From assembly GCF_031885415.1 (NCBI RefSeq), contig NZ_CP116871.1, forward strand, positions 3,658,001 through 3,722,000: a stretch of 64,000 nucleotides of DNA. Reading direction: 5' to 3'. The position numbers and the translations under genes were made by a program. The stretch is from Microbacterium forte (GTDB lineage: Bacteria > Actinomycetota > Actinomycetes > Actinomycetales > Microbacteriaceae). Positions 8,682-16,242 of this stretch are shown here, piece by piece (positions within the stretch are counted from its first letter, which is position 1; each line of letters starts with the position of its first letter). The notes below the pieces were generated by a model that was not told the origin of the DNA, did not search any database, and saw nothing but the letters and a program-made list of their open reading frames with translations.

Positions 8682-8945
8682 TCAGGCCCGAGGATCCAGC
8701 ACGCCGGCCAGGGTGTCGAGGACCGATTCGGCATCCGCCGACTCCGCCGTCTCGAGCACCACCGCGTCGCCGGGCGCGAGTGCGAGGTCCATCAGCGCGA
8801 GAACGCTGCTGAGGTCCACGACTGCGCCCGACGACGTGCGCAGAGTCACGACGTGCGGGTGCGCCTGCACGAGCCTGACGAGCTCGGCGACGGGGCGCGC
8901 GTGCACCCCGTTGTGCGCGCTGATCACGACATGTCTTCTCGGCAT
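8682..8945 (-). CDS. Second HPr family phosphocarrier protein
   Basis: An 87-residue HPr-like protein with the active-site loop HNGVHARPV (His15) and serines at 46-47 in VVDLSSVLALM. Helix and strand pattern match HPr, but identity to the HPr in the mannitol operon is low, so it is not a recent duplicate. It ends 8 bases from the convergent regulator stop and is followed, 5 bases past its start on the same strand, by the phosphomannomutase stop, so it probably belongs to the phosphomannomutase and purine phosphorylase transcript. It may be a paralogue for a separate regulatory branch of the PTS. Confidence 0.87.
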   Translation of the reverse strand: MPRRHVVISAHNGVHARPVAELVRLVQAHPHVVTLRTSSGAVVDLSSVLALMDLALAPGDAVVLETAESADAESVLDTLAGVLDPRA

Positions 8946-8950
8946 GCGGC

Positions 8951-10621
8951 CTACGAGCGTTCTTCCAGGAGCACGCGCACTGCGGCCTCGAGCTCCGCGA
9001 CCGTCGCACTCGCCCGGTCCGCAGAGTCGGCGGTGGCGTCGATGTAGACCTTGAGCTTCGGCTCGGTGCCGCTCGGACGCACGATGATGCGCGAGCCGTC
9101 TGCGAGCCTGTACCGCAGCACATCGCCGGACGGCTGTCCCTCGTCGGCGTGCAGCAGATCCTCCGCAGAGGCGATGGCGTGGCCACCGAGCTGCCGCGGC
9201 GGGATCGTGCGCAGGGACAGCATCACACTGCCGATGACCGAGAGATCCTGCACGCGCACCGACACCTGTCCGCTGGCGAAATGGCCGTAGGTGTCGCCCA
9301 GCTCCGACAGCAGGTCGGCGAGCGACTTCCCGCGCTCGTGAGCCTCGGCCGCGAGACCGAGGACCGCGACGGCGGCCGAGATGCCGTCCTTGTCGCGCAC
9401 GGTCTCGGGGTTCACGAGGTACCCGAGGGCCTCCTCGAACCCGAACACGATGCCGGGGGCGCGGGAGATCCATTTGAAGCCCGTGAGCGTCTCGTGGAAG
9501 TCGAGGCCGTGGTGCGCGGCGACGGCGCCGAGGCCGGGGGAGGAGACGAGCGAGCAGGCCAGGGAGGCCCCGGGAGTGCCCGCAGCCGCCCGAGCTGCGC
9601 GCGCACCGAGCAGGAGTCCGACCTCGTTGCCGGTGAGGCGACGCCATCCGCTCTCGGAGGACGCATCGGGGATGGCCACCGCGAGGCGGTCGGCATCCGG
9701 ATCGTTCGCGATGATGAAGTCCGCCTGCACTCGGCGCGCCCGAGCGAACGACAGGTCCATCGCCCCCGGCTCCTCGGGGTTGGGGAACGACACGGTGCGG
9801 AACGTCGCGTCGGGCGTCAGCTGCTCCGCGACGACCATCGGCTGTGGGTATCCGGCGGCCGACACGATCTTCGACAGCGTCTCCCAGCCGACCCCGTGCA
9901 TCGCGGTGTAGACCCAGCGGAGGTCCGATGCGCCCGCAGGCGCGGGCGAGATCGCGGCTGTCGCTGCCACGTACGCCTCGACGACGTCCTCACCCGCCGT
10001 CTCGTAGTCGGTGGAGCGAGGCAGGGCCGAGACGTCATCCGCGTCGGCGACCCGCTGGATGTGCGCGGCGATCTCGGCGTCGGCGGGTGCGACGATCTGC
10101 GAACCCTGGTCGGCGCCGCCCAGATAGACCTTGTAGCCGTTGTCGTTCGGCGGGTTGTGCGATGCCGTCACCATGACGCCGGCGTCCGCCCCCAGGTGGC
10201 GCACCGCGAAGGCGAGCACGGGTGTCGGCAGCAGCCTCGGGAGGAGGATCGCTCGCAGACCTGCCCCTGCGAACAGCTCGGCGGAGTCGGTCGCGAACAC
10301 CCGGGAGTTGCGGCGGCCGTCATAGCCGATGACGACCGTCGGCGTGCGGCCGTGCGACTTCTCTCGCAGGTAGGCGGCGAAACCCGCGGCCGCCTGCGCG
10401 ACGAGCACGCGGTTCATGCGGTTGCTGCCGGCGCCGAGCGCCCCGCGGAGCCCTGCCGTGCCGAACGCGAGTCTGGCGCCGAAGCGGTCGTCGAGGTCGG
10501 CGGCCGCCGCCTCGTCGCCGGAGGCCGCGCGGGTGATGACCGCGGCGAGCTCGTCGCGGGTCTCGTGATCCGGGTCCTGTCTCATCCAGGCGCGCGCCTG
10601 CGCCAGGCGCTCGTCGTTCAC
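8951..10621 (-). CDS. Phospho-sugar mutase (phosphomannomutase/phosphoglucomutase family)
   Basis: Cytosolic enzyme moving phosphate between C1 and C6 (or C5 in a deoxyribose/ribose variant) of sugars. The 556 residues include the phosphoserine loop TASHNPPNDNGYKVYLG, the metal loop NDPDADRLAVAIP and the C-terminal phosphate-binding RPSGTEPKLKVY. Its length and family blocks resemble the long bacterial phosphomannomutase/phosphopentomutase-like group. The GTG start overlaps the stop of the purine nucleoside phosphorylase (GTGA). That pairing makes a role in using the ribose 1-phosphate released by nucleoside phosphorolysis plausible. Confidence 0.88.
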   Translation of the reverse strand: MNDERLAQARAWMRQDPDHETRDELAAVITRAASGDEAAAADLDDRFGARLAFGTAGLRGALGAGSNRMNRVLVAQAAAGFAAYLREKSHGRTPTVVIGYDGRRNSRVFATDSAELFAGAGLRAILLPRLLPTPVLAFAVRHLGADAGVMVTASHNPPNDNGYKVYLGGADQGSQIVAPADAEIAAHIQRVADADDVSALPRSTDYETAGEDVVEAYVAATAAISPAPAGASDLRWVYTAMHGVGWETLSKIVSAAGYPQPMVVAEQLTPDATFRTVSFPNPEEPGAMDLSFARARRVQADFIIANDPDADRLAVAIPDASSESGWRRLTGNEVGLLLGARAARAAAGTPGASLACSLVSSPGLGAVAAHHGLDFHETLTGFKWISRAPGIVFGFEEALGYLVNPETVRDKDGISAAVAVLGLAAEAHERGKSLADLLSELGDTYGHFASGQVSVRVQDLSVIGSVMLSLRTIPPRQLGGHAIASAEDLLHADEGQPSGDVLRYRLADGSRIIVRPSGTEPKLKVYIDATADSADRASATVAELEAAVRVLLEERS

Positions 10622-11451
10622 AGCGCCTCGACCACTCGGGCCAGCAGCGCCGAGATCACCGGCTCGGCCTCGCGGCCGGCTTCGATGACCTCCGCGTGGC
10701 TGAGAGGCGTCTTCTGGATGCCGGCTGCGAGGTTCGTGATGAGCGAGAACCCGAGGATCTCCATGCCTGCCTCGCGTGCGGCGATCGCTTCGAGGGCGGT
10801 CGACATGCCGACGATGTGGCCGCCGATGTGCTTCGCCATCTGCACCTCGGCCGGCGTCTCGTAGTGCGGGCCGCGGAACTGCGTGTAGACGCCCTCATCG
10901 AGCGAGGGATCGACACTGCGGGCGATGTCACGCAGGCGCGGGGAGTAGAGGTCGGTGAGGTCGATGAAGGTCGCCCCTTCGAGAGGCGAGTCGGCGGTGA
11001 GGTTGATGTGGTCGCTGATCAGCACCGGCTGGCCGGGGGTCCACGTCTCGCGGACGCCGCCTGCACCGTTGGTGAGCACCATGATCTTCGCCCCCGTGGC
11101 TGCGGCTGTGCGCACCGAGTGCACGACCCGGCGCACACCGTGGCCCTCGTAGTAGTGGGTGCGGGCGCCGATGACGAGCACGTTCTTGCCGTCGGGGGTG
11201 CGGATGCTGCGCAGAGTGCCCACGTGCCCTTCGAGAGCGGGCTTCGAGAATCCGGTGACCTCGGTGGCGGGGATGGTCGCTGTGGTCTCGCCGATGATGT
11301 CGGCGGCCTTGCCCCAGCCGCTGCCGAGGGTCAAGGCGATGTCGTGCTTCTCGACTCCGGTCAGGCGCGCGATGTCGGCGGCTGCGTCGGCTGCGACCCC
11401 GAACGGGTTCGCATTCGGGTCGTCGAGGGGGTTGCTGTGTGTTTCGGACAT
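10618..11451 (-). CDS. punA: Purine nucleoside phosphorylase (trimeric type)
   Basis: Cleaves inosine or guanosine with phosphate to the free base and ribose 1-phosphate in purine salvage. The 277-residue protein has the family features LGSGWG near residue 43, the phosphate-binding region RTHYYEGHGV, the MVLTNGAGG block, and QFRGPHYETPAEVQM with VGMSTALEAIAA. The ATG is preceded by TAGAGT at 11458-11463 with a 6-base gap, the leaderless -10 arrangement seen at many starts in this window. The downstream mutase overlaps it by four bases. Confidence 0.92.
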   Translation of the reverse strand: MSETHSNPLDDPNANPFGVAADAAADIARLTGVEKHDIALTLGSGWGKAADIIGETTATIPATEVTGFSKPALEGHVGTLRSIRTPDGKNVLVIGARTHYYEGHGVRRVVHSVRTAAATGAKIMVLTNGAGGVRETWTPGQPVLISDHINLTADSPLEGATFIDLTDLYSPRLRDIARSVDPSLDEGVYTQFRGPHYETPAEVQMAKHIGGHIVGMSTALEAIAAREAGMEILGFSLITNLAAGIQKTPLSHAEVIEAGREAEPVISALLARVVEAL

Positions 11452-11508
11452 GGATCCACTCTAGGAAGGTGCAGACTCGGGGGCCAGGATTGCGGAAGAA
11501 TGGAGATC

Positions 11509-12954
11509 ATGTCTTCCACCCCTTTTGAGCGCACTCAGCGCGTCGCCGTGCTCGGCGGCGGTCCCGGCGGCTACGAGGCGGCGCTCGCCGCCGCCCAGCT
11601 CGGAGCCGAGGTGACCCTGGTCGAGCGCGTGGGCGTCGGCGGCGCGGCGGTCCTCACCGACGTCGTCCCCTCGAAGAGCCTGATCGCCACGGCCGATGCG
11701 GCCATCGCGATCTCGGAGGCATCCGACCTGGGTGTGCAGTTCTACGCGAAGGGCGAGCACGGCAAGCCGCTGAAGCCCGAGATCGCGATCAACCTCGCCG
11801 CCGTCAACAAGCGACTCATCGCCCTCGCCGGACAGCAGTCCGAGGACATGCGCTCTGCGCTGCTCGAAGCCGGCGTGCGCATCCTGTCCGGACACGGACG
11901 CCTCGAGGGGCCGAACGCGATCATCGTCTCGACCGGTCACGGCGGCACGGACTTCGACCGCATCGAGGCCGACACGATCATCGTCGCCGTCGGCGCGTCG
12001 CCGCGCGAGCTGGACTCGGCGAAGCCCGACGGCAAACGCATCCTCACCTGGACGCAGCTGTACGACATGAAGGCTCTGCCCGAGCACCTCATCGTCGTCG
12101 GATCCGGTGTGACCGGTGCCGAGTTCGCCTCCGCCTACATGAACCTCGGCGCCAAGGTCACCCTGGTGTCCAGCCGCGACCAGGTGCTTCCGGGCGAGGA
12201 TCAGGATGCCGCGCGCGTGCTCGAGAAGGTCTTCAAGCGCGGTGGCATGACGGTGCTCTCGAAGGCTCGCGCCGAGAAGGTCGAGGTCACGAAGGACGGC
12301 GTGACGGCGACGCTGTCGGACGGCCGCACGGTCGACGGCAGCCACTGCCTCATGGCCGTCGGATCGATCCCCAACACCGCGGGCATCGGCCTCGAGGATG
12401 CGGGAGTCGAACTCGACGAGAGCGGACACGTCCGCGTCAACCGCGTGGCTCGCACCTCGGTTCCCAACGTCTACGCCGTCGGCGACTGCACGAACTTCTT
12501 CCCGTTGGCATCCGTCGCGTCGATGCAGGGCCGCACGGCCGTCTTCCACGCGCTGGGCGACATCGTGATCCCGCTCGAGCTGATCAAGATCACGTCGAAC
12601 ATCTTCACCGCGCCCGAGATCGCGACGGTCGGATACTCCGAGAAGGACGTCGAGGACGGCGTGGCTGACGGGCTCGTCTACAAGCTGCCTCTCGCCGCGA
12701 ACCCACGGGCCAAGATGATGGGCATCAAGGACGGCTTCGTGAAGCTCATCGCCCGCAAGGGCTCCGGCACCGTGATCGGCGGCGTGATCGTCGGACCGAA
12801 GGCATCCGAGCTGATCTACCCGATCGCCGTCGCAGTCGAACGCCGTCTGACGGTCGACCAGGTCTCGCGTGTGTTCGCGGCGTACCCGTCGCTGTCGAGC
12901 AGCATCACCGACGCGAGCCGGGCGATGCACCTCGTCAACGCGAAGATCTCGTAG
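11509..12954 (+). CDS. lpdA: LpdA-like NAD(P)H quinone reductase (pyridine nucleotide-disulfide family, no redox disulfide)
   Basis: FAD-dependent oxidoreductase of 481 residues. The FAD motif is VLGGGPGGYEAALAAAQLGA near the N-terminus and the NAD(P) motif is VVGSGVTGAEFA. Dihydrolipoamide dehydrogenases carry GGTCxNxGCxPSK; here the same position reads GVGGAAVLTDVVPSK with both cysteines absent. That loss is characteristic of mycobacterial LpdA, which reduces quinones rather than lipoamide. The C-terminal dimerisation domain ends normally. Start uncertain by three codons: ATG at 11500 or 11509. The frame stays open far upstream but overlaps the divergent purine phosphorylase gene. Confidence 0.85.
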   Translation: MSSTPFERTQRVAVLGGGPGGYEAALAAAQLGAEVTLVERVGVGGAAVLTDVVPSKSLIATADAAIAISEASDLGVQFYAKGEHGKPLKPEIAINLAAVNKRLIALAGQQSEDMRSALLEAGVRILSGHGRLEGPNAIIVSTGHGGTDFDRIEADTIIVAVGASPRELDSAKPDGKRILTWTQLYDMKALPEHLIVVGSGVTGAEFASAYMNLGAKVTLVSSRDQVLPGEDQDAARVLEKVFKRGGMTVLSKARAEKVEVTKDGVTATLSDGRTVDGSHCLMAVGSIPNTAGIGLEDAGVELDESGHVRVNRVARTSVPNVYAVGDCTNFFPLASVASMQGRTAVFHALGDIVIPLELIKITSNIFTAPEIATVGYSEKDVEDGVADGLVYKLPLAANPRAKMMGIKDGFVKLIARKGSGTVIGGVIVGPKASELIYPIAVAVERRLTVDQVSRVFAAYPSLSSSITDASRAMHLVNAKIS

Positions 12955-12966
12955 CTCGTCGAGACG

Positions 12967-13021
12967 GTCGGACCGCGGCCGGTACCGTCGTCTGCGACGA
13001 CGGTACCGGCGCGAGTCCGAC
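12967..13021. terminator. Bidirectional terminator between convergent genes
   Basis: GCCGGTACCGTCGTC (12978-12992) pairs perfectly with 12996-13010 over 15 bases around a 3-base TGC loop. An outer dyad, GTCGGAC (12967-12973) with GTCCGAC (13015-13021), can extend it. It fills the gap between convergent genes and should terminate both strands even without a U-run. Confidence 0.85.
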
Positions 13022-13029
13022 GGCTCGCC

Positions 13030-13326
13030 TCAGCGTGCCCAGACGGCCGCGTCGCGGCGATCCTGCGCACGGAAGCTGTTGTTGCCCCGATGGGCGATCG
13101 CGGACAGCGCATGTGCGATCGCCGTCATCTCGCGCATCGACTGGTGCCATTCGCGCTGCGCCACACGATAGGCGACCTGTGCCTCTCCTGACCACTGCCA
13201 GGACAGCGCGTCCGCCGCAGCCTCGAGTCGATCGAGCTCGGCGTCGATCTGCCTCACATGCTCCGAGATCTCGGTGCACGCGGCGTCCAGCTGGTCGTGC
13301 TCGATCGAGATGATTCGACTGTCCAT
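13030..13326 (-). CDS. WXG100 family protein
   Basis: A 98-residue, helical, cysteine-free protein with WSGEAQ at about residues 45-50 between two amphipathic helices, the hairpin signature of WXG100 (ESAT-6-like) substrates of type VII secretion. It lies at the end of a four-gene minus-strand group with a lipoprotein, a small acidic protein and a larger WXG-bearing membrane protein. No EccC-type secretion ATPase is in the window. The C-terminus is WAR rather than an obvious YxxxD/E signal, so export must rely on a partner or on machinery encoded elsewhere. Confidence 0.8.
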   Translation of the reverse strand: MDSRIISIEHDQLDAACTEISEHVRQIDAELDRLEAAADALSWQWSGEAQVAYRVAQREWHQSMREMTAIAHALSAIAHRGNNSFRAQDRRDAAVWAR

Positions 13327-13336
13327 CTCACTCCCC

Positions 13337-13777
13337 TCAGAAGTCCTTCTGCGATGTGCAGGTCAGTGTGCCGTCGAGTGTCGCCGACGTCTCGAGTTCG
13401 GCCGGATACCCCTCGGCGGACGTGCCGATTCGGGCTTCGGCGTTGTCGAACGTCACCGCGCCGTCATGCTCGAACGCGTCCGTCGTCAGCAGCCACCGGT
13501 CGTCTCCGAGGCTGATCCAGGTGGTAGCGTCCGAGGCACCGGTGATGGACGCGGTGAATGCCGAGAGCTCGCCGACGCGGTCCTGCGCGCTGGATGCGGT
13601 GAATCGATCGCCTGAGGTGACGCACTGCAGATCTGAAACCGAGACGGTCTGTCCTTCGCCCTCTTCGAACTGCACGGTCAGCGTGGATTCCGCGGAAGAC
13701 GAGCAGCTGCTGAGCAGGATCGCGGCGAGTGCCGTGCCGACGACCGCGAGCGCGCGCTCACCGCGCACGGTCGTCAC
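13337..13777 (-). CDS. Putative lipoprotein
   Basis: A 146-residue protein with an N-terminal signal peptide ending in the lipobox LLSSC (Cys near 25), followed by a Ser-rich stretch and a beta-rich domain with a second cysteine pair candidate (LQCVTSG and LTCTSQ). It should be lipid-anchored on the outer face of the membrane. The general layout recalls the small LpqH-type lipoproteins of actinobacteria, but I cannot assign a family firmly. It starts within the last 20 bases of the upstream gene, which suggests co-transcription with the WXG100 cluster. Confidence 0.7.
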   Translation of the reverse strand: MTTVRGERALAVVGTALAAILLSSCSSSAESTLTVQFEEGEGQTVSVSDLQCVTSGDRFTASSAQDRVGELSAFTASITGASDATTWISLGDDRWLLTTDAFEHDGAVTFDNAEARIGTSAEGYPAELETSATLDGTLTCTSQKDF

Positions 13778-14126
13778 CCGAACCGGTCGTGTCGGAGCGG
13801 TCGCCCGGTCCGTACAGGAAGGCCGTTCGCACGGCTTCTCGCTGCTCGTCGTCCATATCGGCGAGGGCGGCCTTGAGCAGGCGGCCCGCCTCTTCCATCC
13901 GTGCGGCGAATGCCGGGGTCTGGGCGACGTCGCGGAGCGTCGCGCGTCCGGCGAGCGCCGCCTGAGCGCGATTGCGCACCGATTCGTCCATCTGCGGATC
14001 GCGGCTCAGGCGTGCGAGCAGTTCGCGGGCGCGGAGGTCGAGGGGACTTCCGGCCTGAGCGGTGCCGAGCACGCGGGGCTGGCCGGGGACTTCTCCTTCG
14101 GGAGAGATCGAGGGGTCGTCCATCAT
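13758..14126 (-). CDS. Hypothetical protein of the WXG100 cluster
   Basis: A soluble 122-residue protein starting MMDDPSISPEGEVPGQ, predicted mainly helical, acidic at the N-terminus, with no signal peptide or membrane segment. I do not recognise the family. The start ATG shares a base with the stop of the upstream WXG-bearing gene (TGATG), and the end overlaps the lipoprotein start by 20 bases, so it is embedded in the cluster. A longer in-frame reading to 14366 runs through the upstream gene and is rejected. Confidence 0.65.
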   Translation of the reverse strand: MMDDPSISPEGEVPGQPRVLGTAQAGSPLDLRARELLARLSRDPQMDESVRNRAQAALAGRATLRDVAQTPAFAARMEEAGRLLKAALADMDDEQREAVRTAFLYGPGDRSDTTGSGDDRAR

Positions 14127-15190
14127 CAGTTCACCTGCGCATTGTCGTATCCGACGGGGAGGGGGAGGTCGGTGCCGCCCGCGAGCAGCGAGCTCAGCAC
14201 TCCCACCGAGGCGTTCAGCGCGTCGAAGAAGGTCAGGACGGACTGCACGGTGTCGTAGGCGGACTTGGCGAGCCACAGGGCGTATCCGATCTCGATGCCA
14301 CCGCAGAGGTAGCCGAGGATTCCACCGACGACCGTCTCGATCGTCACTGTGCCCGCCGCGATGCACACGGCGGCCACGAGTGCGGCGTCGAGGATCTTCG
14401 AGAAGATGCCGCTCACCAGTGCAGCCGTGCTGATCATGCCCCGCGCCACCATCTCGAACTCCGGTCCGAGCTCGGCGATCTTGGTGCCCGCCTCACGGAG
14501 GAGCTCCGCGAGGTCGGTGAAGAACGCGTTCGCGGCTGTCGCCGCTTCCCCGGTCCAGGATCCGGCGGTCACGGCCATCTCGTAGGCCACGTTGTCGCCC
14601 TGGGTGCCGGTGTAGGCGCCGAGCTTGCGGAGCGAGTCCGAGACTTCATACAGCTTGTTCCAATCGCCGCTGAAGTTCTTGGAGATGACGTCGAGGTAGT
14701 TCCAGTCGAAGATCCAGTCCAGCACCTGGGCCAGCACCGACGACGGGCTCAGCCAGTCGGTCGTGAGGATGGTGGAGACCAGATCCTCCGGAGTCTCGGT
14801 GGCCGGAGGGGACAGCTCGTCCACTGCGTTGTGGGGCGAACCGGACGACGCATCGTCCGCCGATGTCGTGGCACCGCTGCCGCTCCCGCCGGGATAGTTC
14901 CGGTCGAGGTCGGCTTCGATCGCGTCGTCGAGTTCGAGTGATCGGGTCGCCGTGCCCTGCAGCTCGGTCGCGGATGCCGTCAGCGCGGTGTTCAGTGCGC
15001 CGAAGTAGCTGTTGAGCGCCTCCACCGTCTCATTGGCCGCGAACAGAGCCTTCGAATAGACGAAAGAGGTGTCGAGGTACTCGAGCGTGATGTGGTCGGA
15101 GGCGTAGGTCGTGGCTGTGGCCGTCGATCCGGAATCGTCGGTCAGTGCGCCGGCGTGCGCCGTGAGTCGCGCGGGGTCGATCCGATACAT
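14126..15190 (-). CDS. Large WXG-motif protein with hydrophobic C-terminal region
   Basis: A 354-residue protein. The N-terminal 110 residues form a helical, ESX-like segment. A Gly/Ser/Asp-rich linker follows (about 118-145). A second helical region carries SWTGEAATAANAFF, a WXG-type turn. The part after about residue 250 is hydrophobic with two to three likely membrane segments (AALVAAVCIAAGTV, GILGYLCGGIEIGYALWLA). This resembles long WXG/LXG-style proteins of actinobacteria. The ATG is preceded by GAGGAAGGA. TAGGCT at 15222-15227 on the minus strand would give a leader of about 25 bases. Function unknown; secretion or envelope role inferred from the neighbours. Confidence 0.7.
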   Translation of the reverse strand: MYRIDPARLTAHAGALTDDSGSTATATTYASDHITLEYLDTSFVYSKALFAANETVEALNSYFGALNTALTASATELQGTATRSLELDDAIEADLDRNYPGGSGSGATTSADDASSGSPHNAVDELSPPATETPEDLVSTILTTDWLSPSSVLAQVLDWIFDWNYLDVISKNFSGDWNKLYEVSDSLRKLGAYTGTQGDNVAYEMAVTAGSWTGEAATAANAFFTDLAELLREAGTKIAELGPEFEMVARGMISTAALVSGIFSKILDAALVAAVCIAAGTVTIETVVGGILGYLCGGIEIGYALWLAKSAYDTVQSVLTFFDALNASVGVLSSLLAGGTDLPLPVGYDNAQVN

Positions 15191-15242
15191 GCGATCCTTC
15201 CTCGGTGGTGGTCCGGCGATCAGCCTACTTCGAATGCGCTGC

Positions 15243-15248
15243 GATAAT
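15243..15248 (+). promoter_or_regulatory. -10 element for the upstream ORF and membrane protein gene
   Basis: GATAAT matches five of six bases of the -10 consensus and lies 7 bases before the ATG at 15256, so the transcript should start at or next to that codon. The divergent -10 of the WXG-motif gene (15222-15227) is 15 bases away. Confidence 0.55.
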
Positions 15249-15255
15249 GGTGGCC

Positions 15256-15309
15256 ATGCGAACTGCCCTCGTCGAACCGCCGCTCCTCGTCGCGGAGGGG
15301 CAGCGGTGA
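15256..15309 (+). CDS. Short upstream ORF (17 codons) overlapping the next gene
   Basis: Reads MRTALVEPPLLVAEGQR and stops at TGA 15307-15309, overlapping the GTG start of the membrane protein gene by three bases (GTGA). It contains the downstream ribosome binding site GGAGGGG. A consensus-like -10 stands 7 bases upstream, so it would be translated from a leaderless transcript and could hand ribosomes to the next gene. No rare or repeated codons suggest attenuation. Coding status is inferred only from this arrangement. Confidence 0.4.
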   Translation: MRTALVEPPLLVAEGQR

Positions 15310-16187
15310 CGGATTCGTTCGCATCGCCGCGGTTGCAGGGATGGCCGGCGAAGTGGGGTGAACGTCGCCCTCGACGCAACACCGGCATGCTCTGGCTCGG
15401 CGTGGTCCTCTTCGCCGCCGCGGCCGCCATGGTCGGATTCTCCGGCGGCGCCGCGGGGCCGCTGTGGTCGGGGGCGTTCGTCGCGCTGTTCGGTCTCACG
15501 GCCCTCGCCGTCGCTGCCCGCAGGCCTTTCGCCGCAGGGAGCGCGCGTCTGGTCGACGCGGCGACGCTGACGCGCGGGCAGATAGGAAGCCCTGATGCAC
15601 GCGTGCACTTCGTGCCGGAGCGGCGCCCGGGCGTCGTCACCCTGATGCTGTGCGTCGTGTGGGCCATCGTGCTCACGGCCGCGACGATCGTGGCGGTCGG
15701 GATCGGGCTGACCGGCCGACCGGAGGCCTTCCTCGGCGTGGCGGTGCTCGCGGCGACCGCCGCGCTGTTCGTCTACACGGCGGTGCGCGCGGCCATCACG
15801 CAATACCGCTCCGATTCCTTCGGCCGTCGACCGATGGGGCTGGGCATCGGCCATGACGGGGTGCTCCTGATGCGTGCCACCGAGACCCTCTACGTGCCGT
15901 GGAGCGCGATCCGGCGCGTGGAGCCGGACACGACCGAACCCCGTCGAGGAATGGATGAGCTCCCGCTGATCCGACTCCGCGTGGACCCCGGTCGCGTGAC
16001 CGCGTCCGACGGTATGCGTGTTCCCGCCACGGTCACCGTGGCCCCGGCGATGCTGAAGACGCACCCGCAGGTCGTCTGGTCCGCGCTGCGTGAGTTCCAC
16101 GATTCGCCGGCGGCACGCGCCGCCCTCGGCACACCGACGGGGCAGGGGCTGTTCGACGAGTGGTGCGCGACTGCCCCTGCGGACTGA
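15306..16187 (+). CDS. Membrane protein of unknown function
   Basis: A 293-residue protein starting at GTG (TDSFASPRLQGW), chosen because GGAGGGG precedes it and the upstream ORF stops there. Two hydrophobic pairs (about 30-75 and 120-170) give four predicted membrane segments, followed by a soluble C-terminal domain of about 120 residues. That domain includes LYVPWSAIRRVEPD, reminiscent of PH-like or bPH domains in which a Trp-containing strand is followed by charged residues. I cannot assign a family. It is divergent from the WXG cluster and ends at a strong bidirectional terminator. Confidence 0.7.
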   Translation: MTDSFASPRLQGWPAKWGERRPRRNTGMLWLGVVLFAAAAAMVGFSGGAAGPLWSGAFVALFGLTALAVAARRPFAAGSARLVDAATLTRGQIGSPDARVHFVPERRPGVVTLMLCVVWAIVLTAATIVAVGIGLTGRPEAFLGVAVLAATAALFVYTAVRAAITQYRSDSFGRRPMGLGIGHDGVLLMRATETLYVPWSAIRRVEPDTTEPRRGMDELPLIRLRVDPGRVTASDGMRVPATVTVAPAMLKTHPQVVWSALREFHDSPAARAALGTPTGQGLFDEWCATAPAD

Positions 16188-16191
16188 GGGA

Positions 16192-16231
16192 ACGACGAAG
16201 GCCCCCGCCTCGAGGCGGGGGCCTTCGTCGT
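16192..16231. terminator. Perfect 40-base palindromic terminator
   Basis: ACGACGAAGGCCCCCGCCTC (16192-16211) is followed directly by its exact reverse complement (16212-16231), leaving a minimal TCGA loop. It stands between the convergent membrane protein and acyl-CoA carboxylase genes and has the symmetry expected of a shared terminator. Confidence 0.9.
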
Positions 16232-16242
16232 GATGCGTGTGG

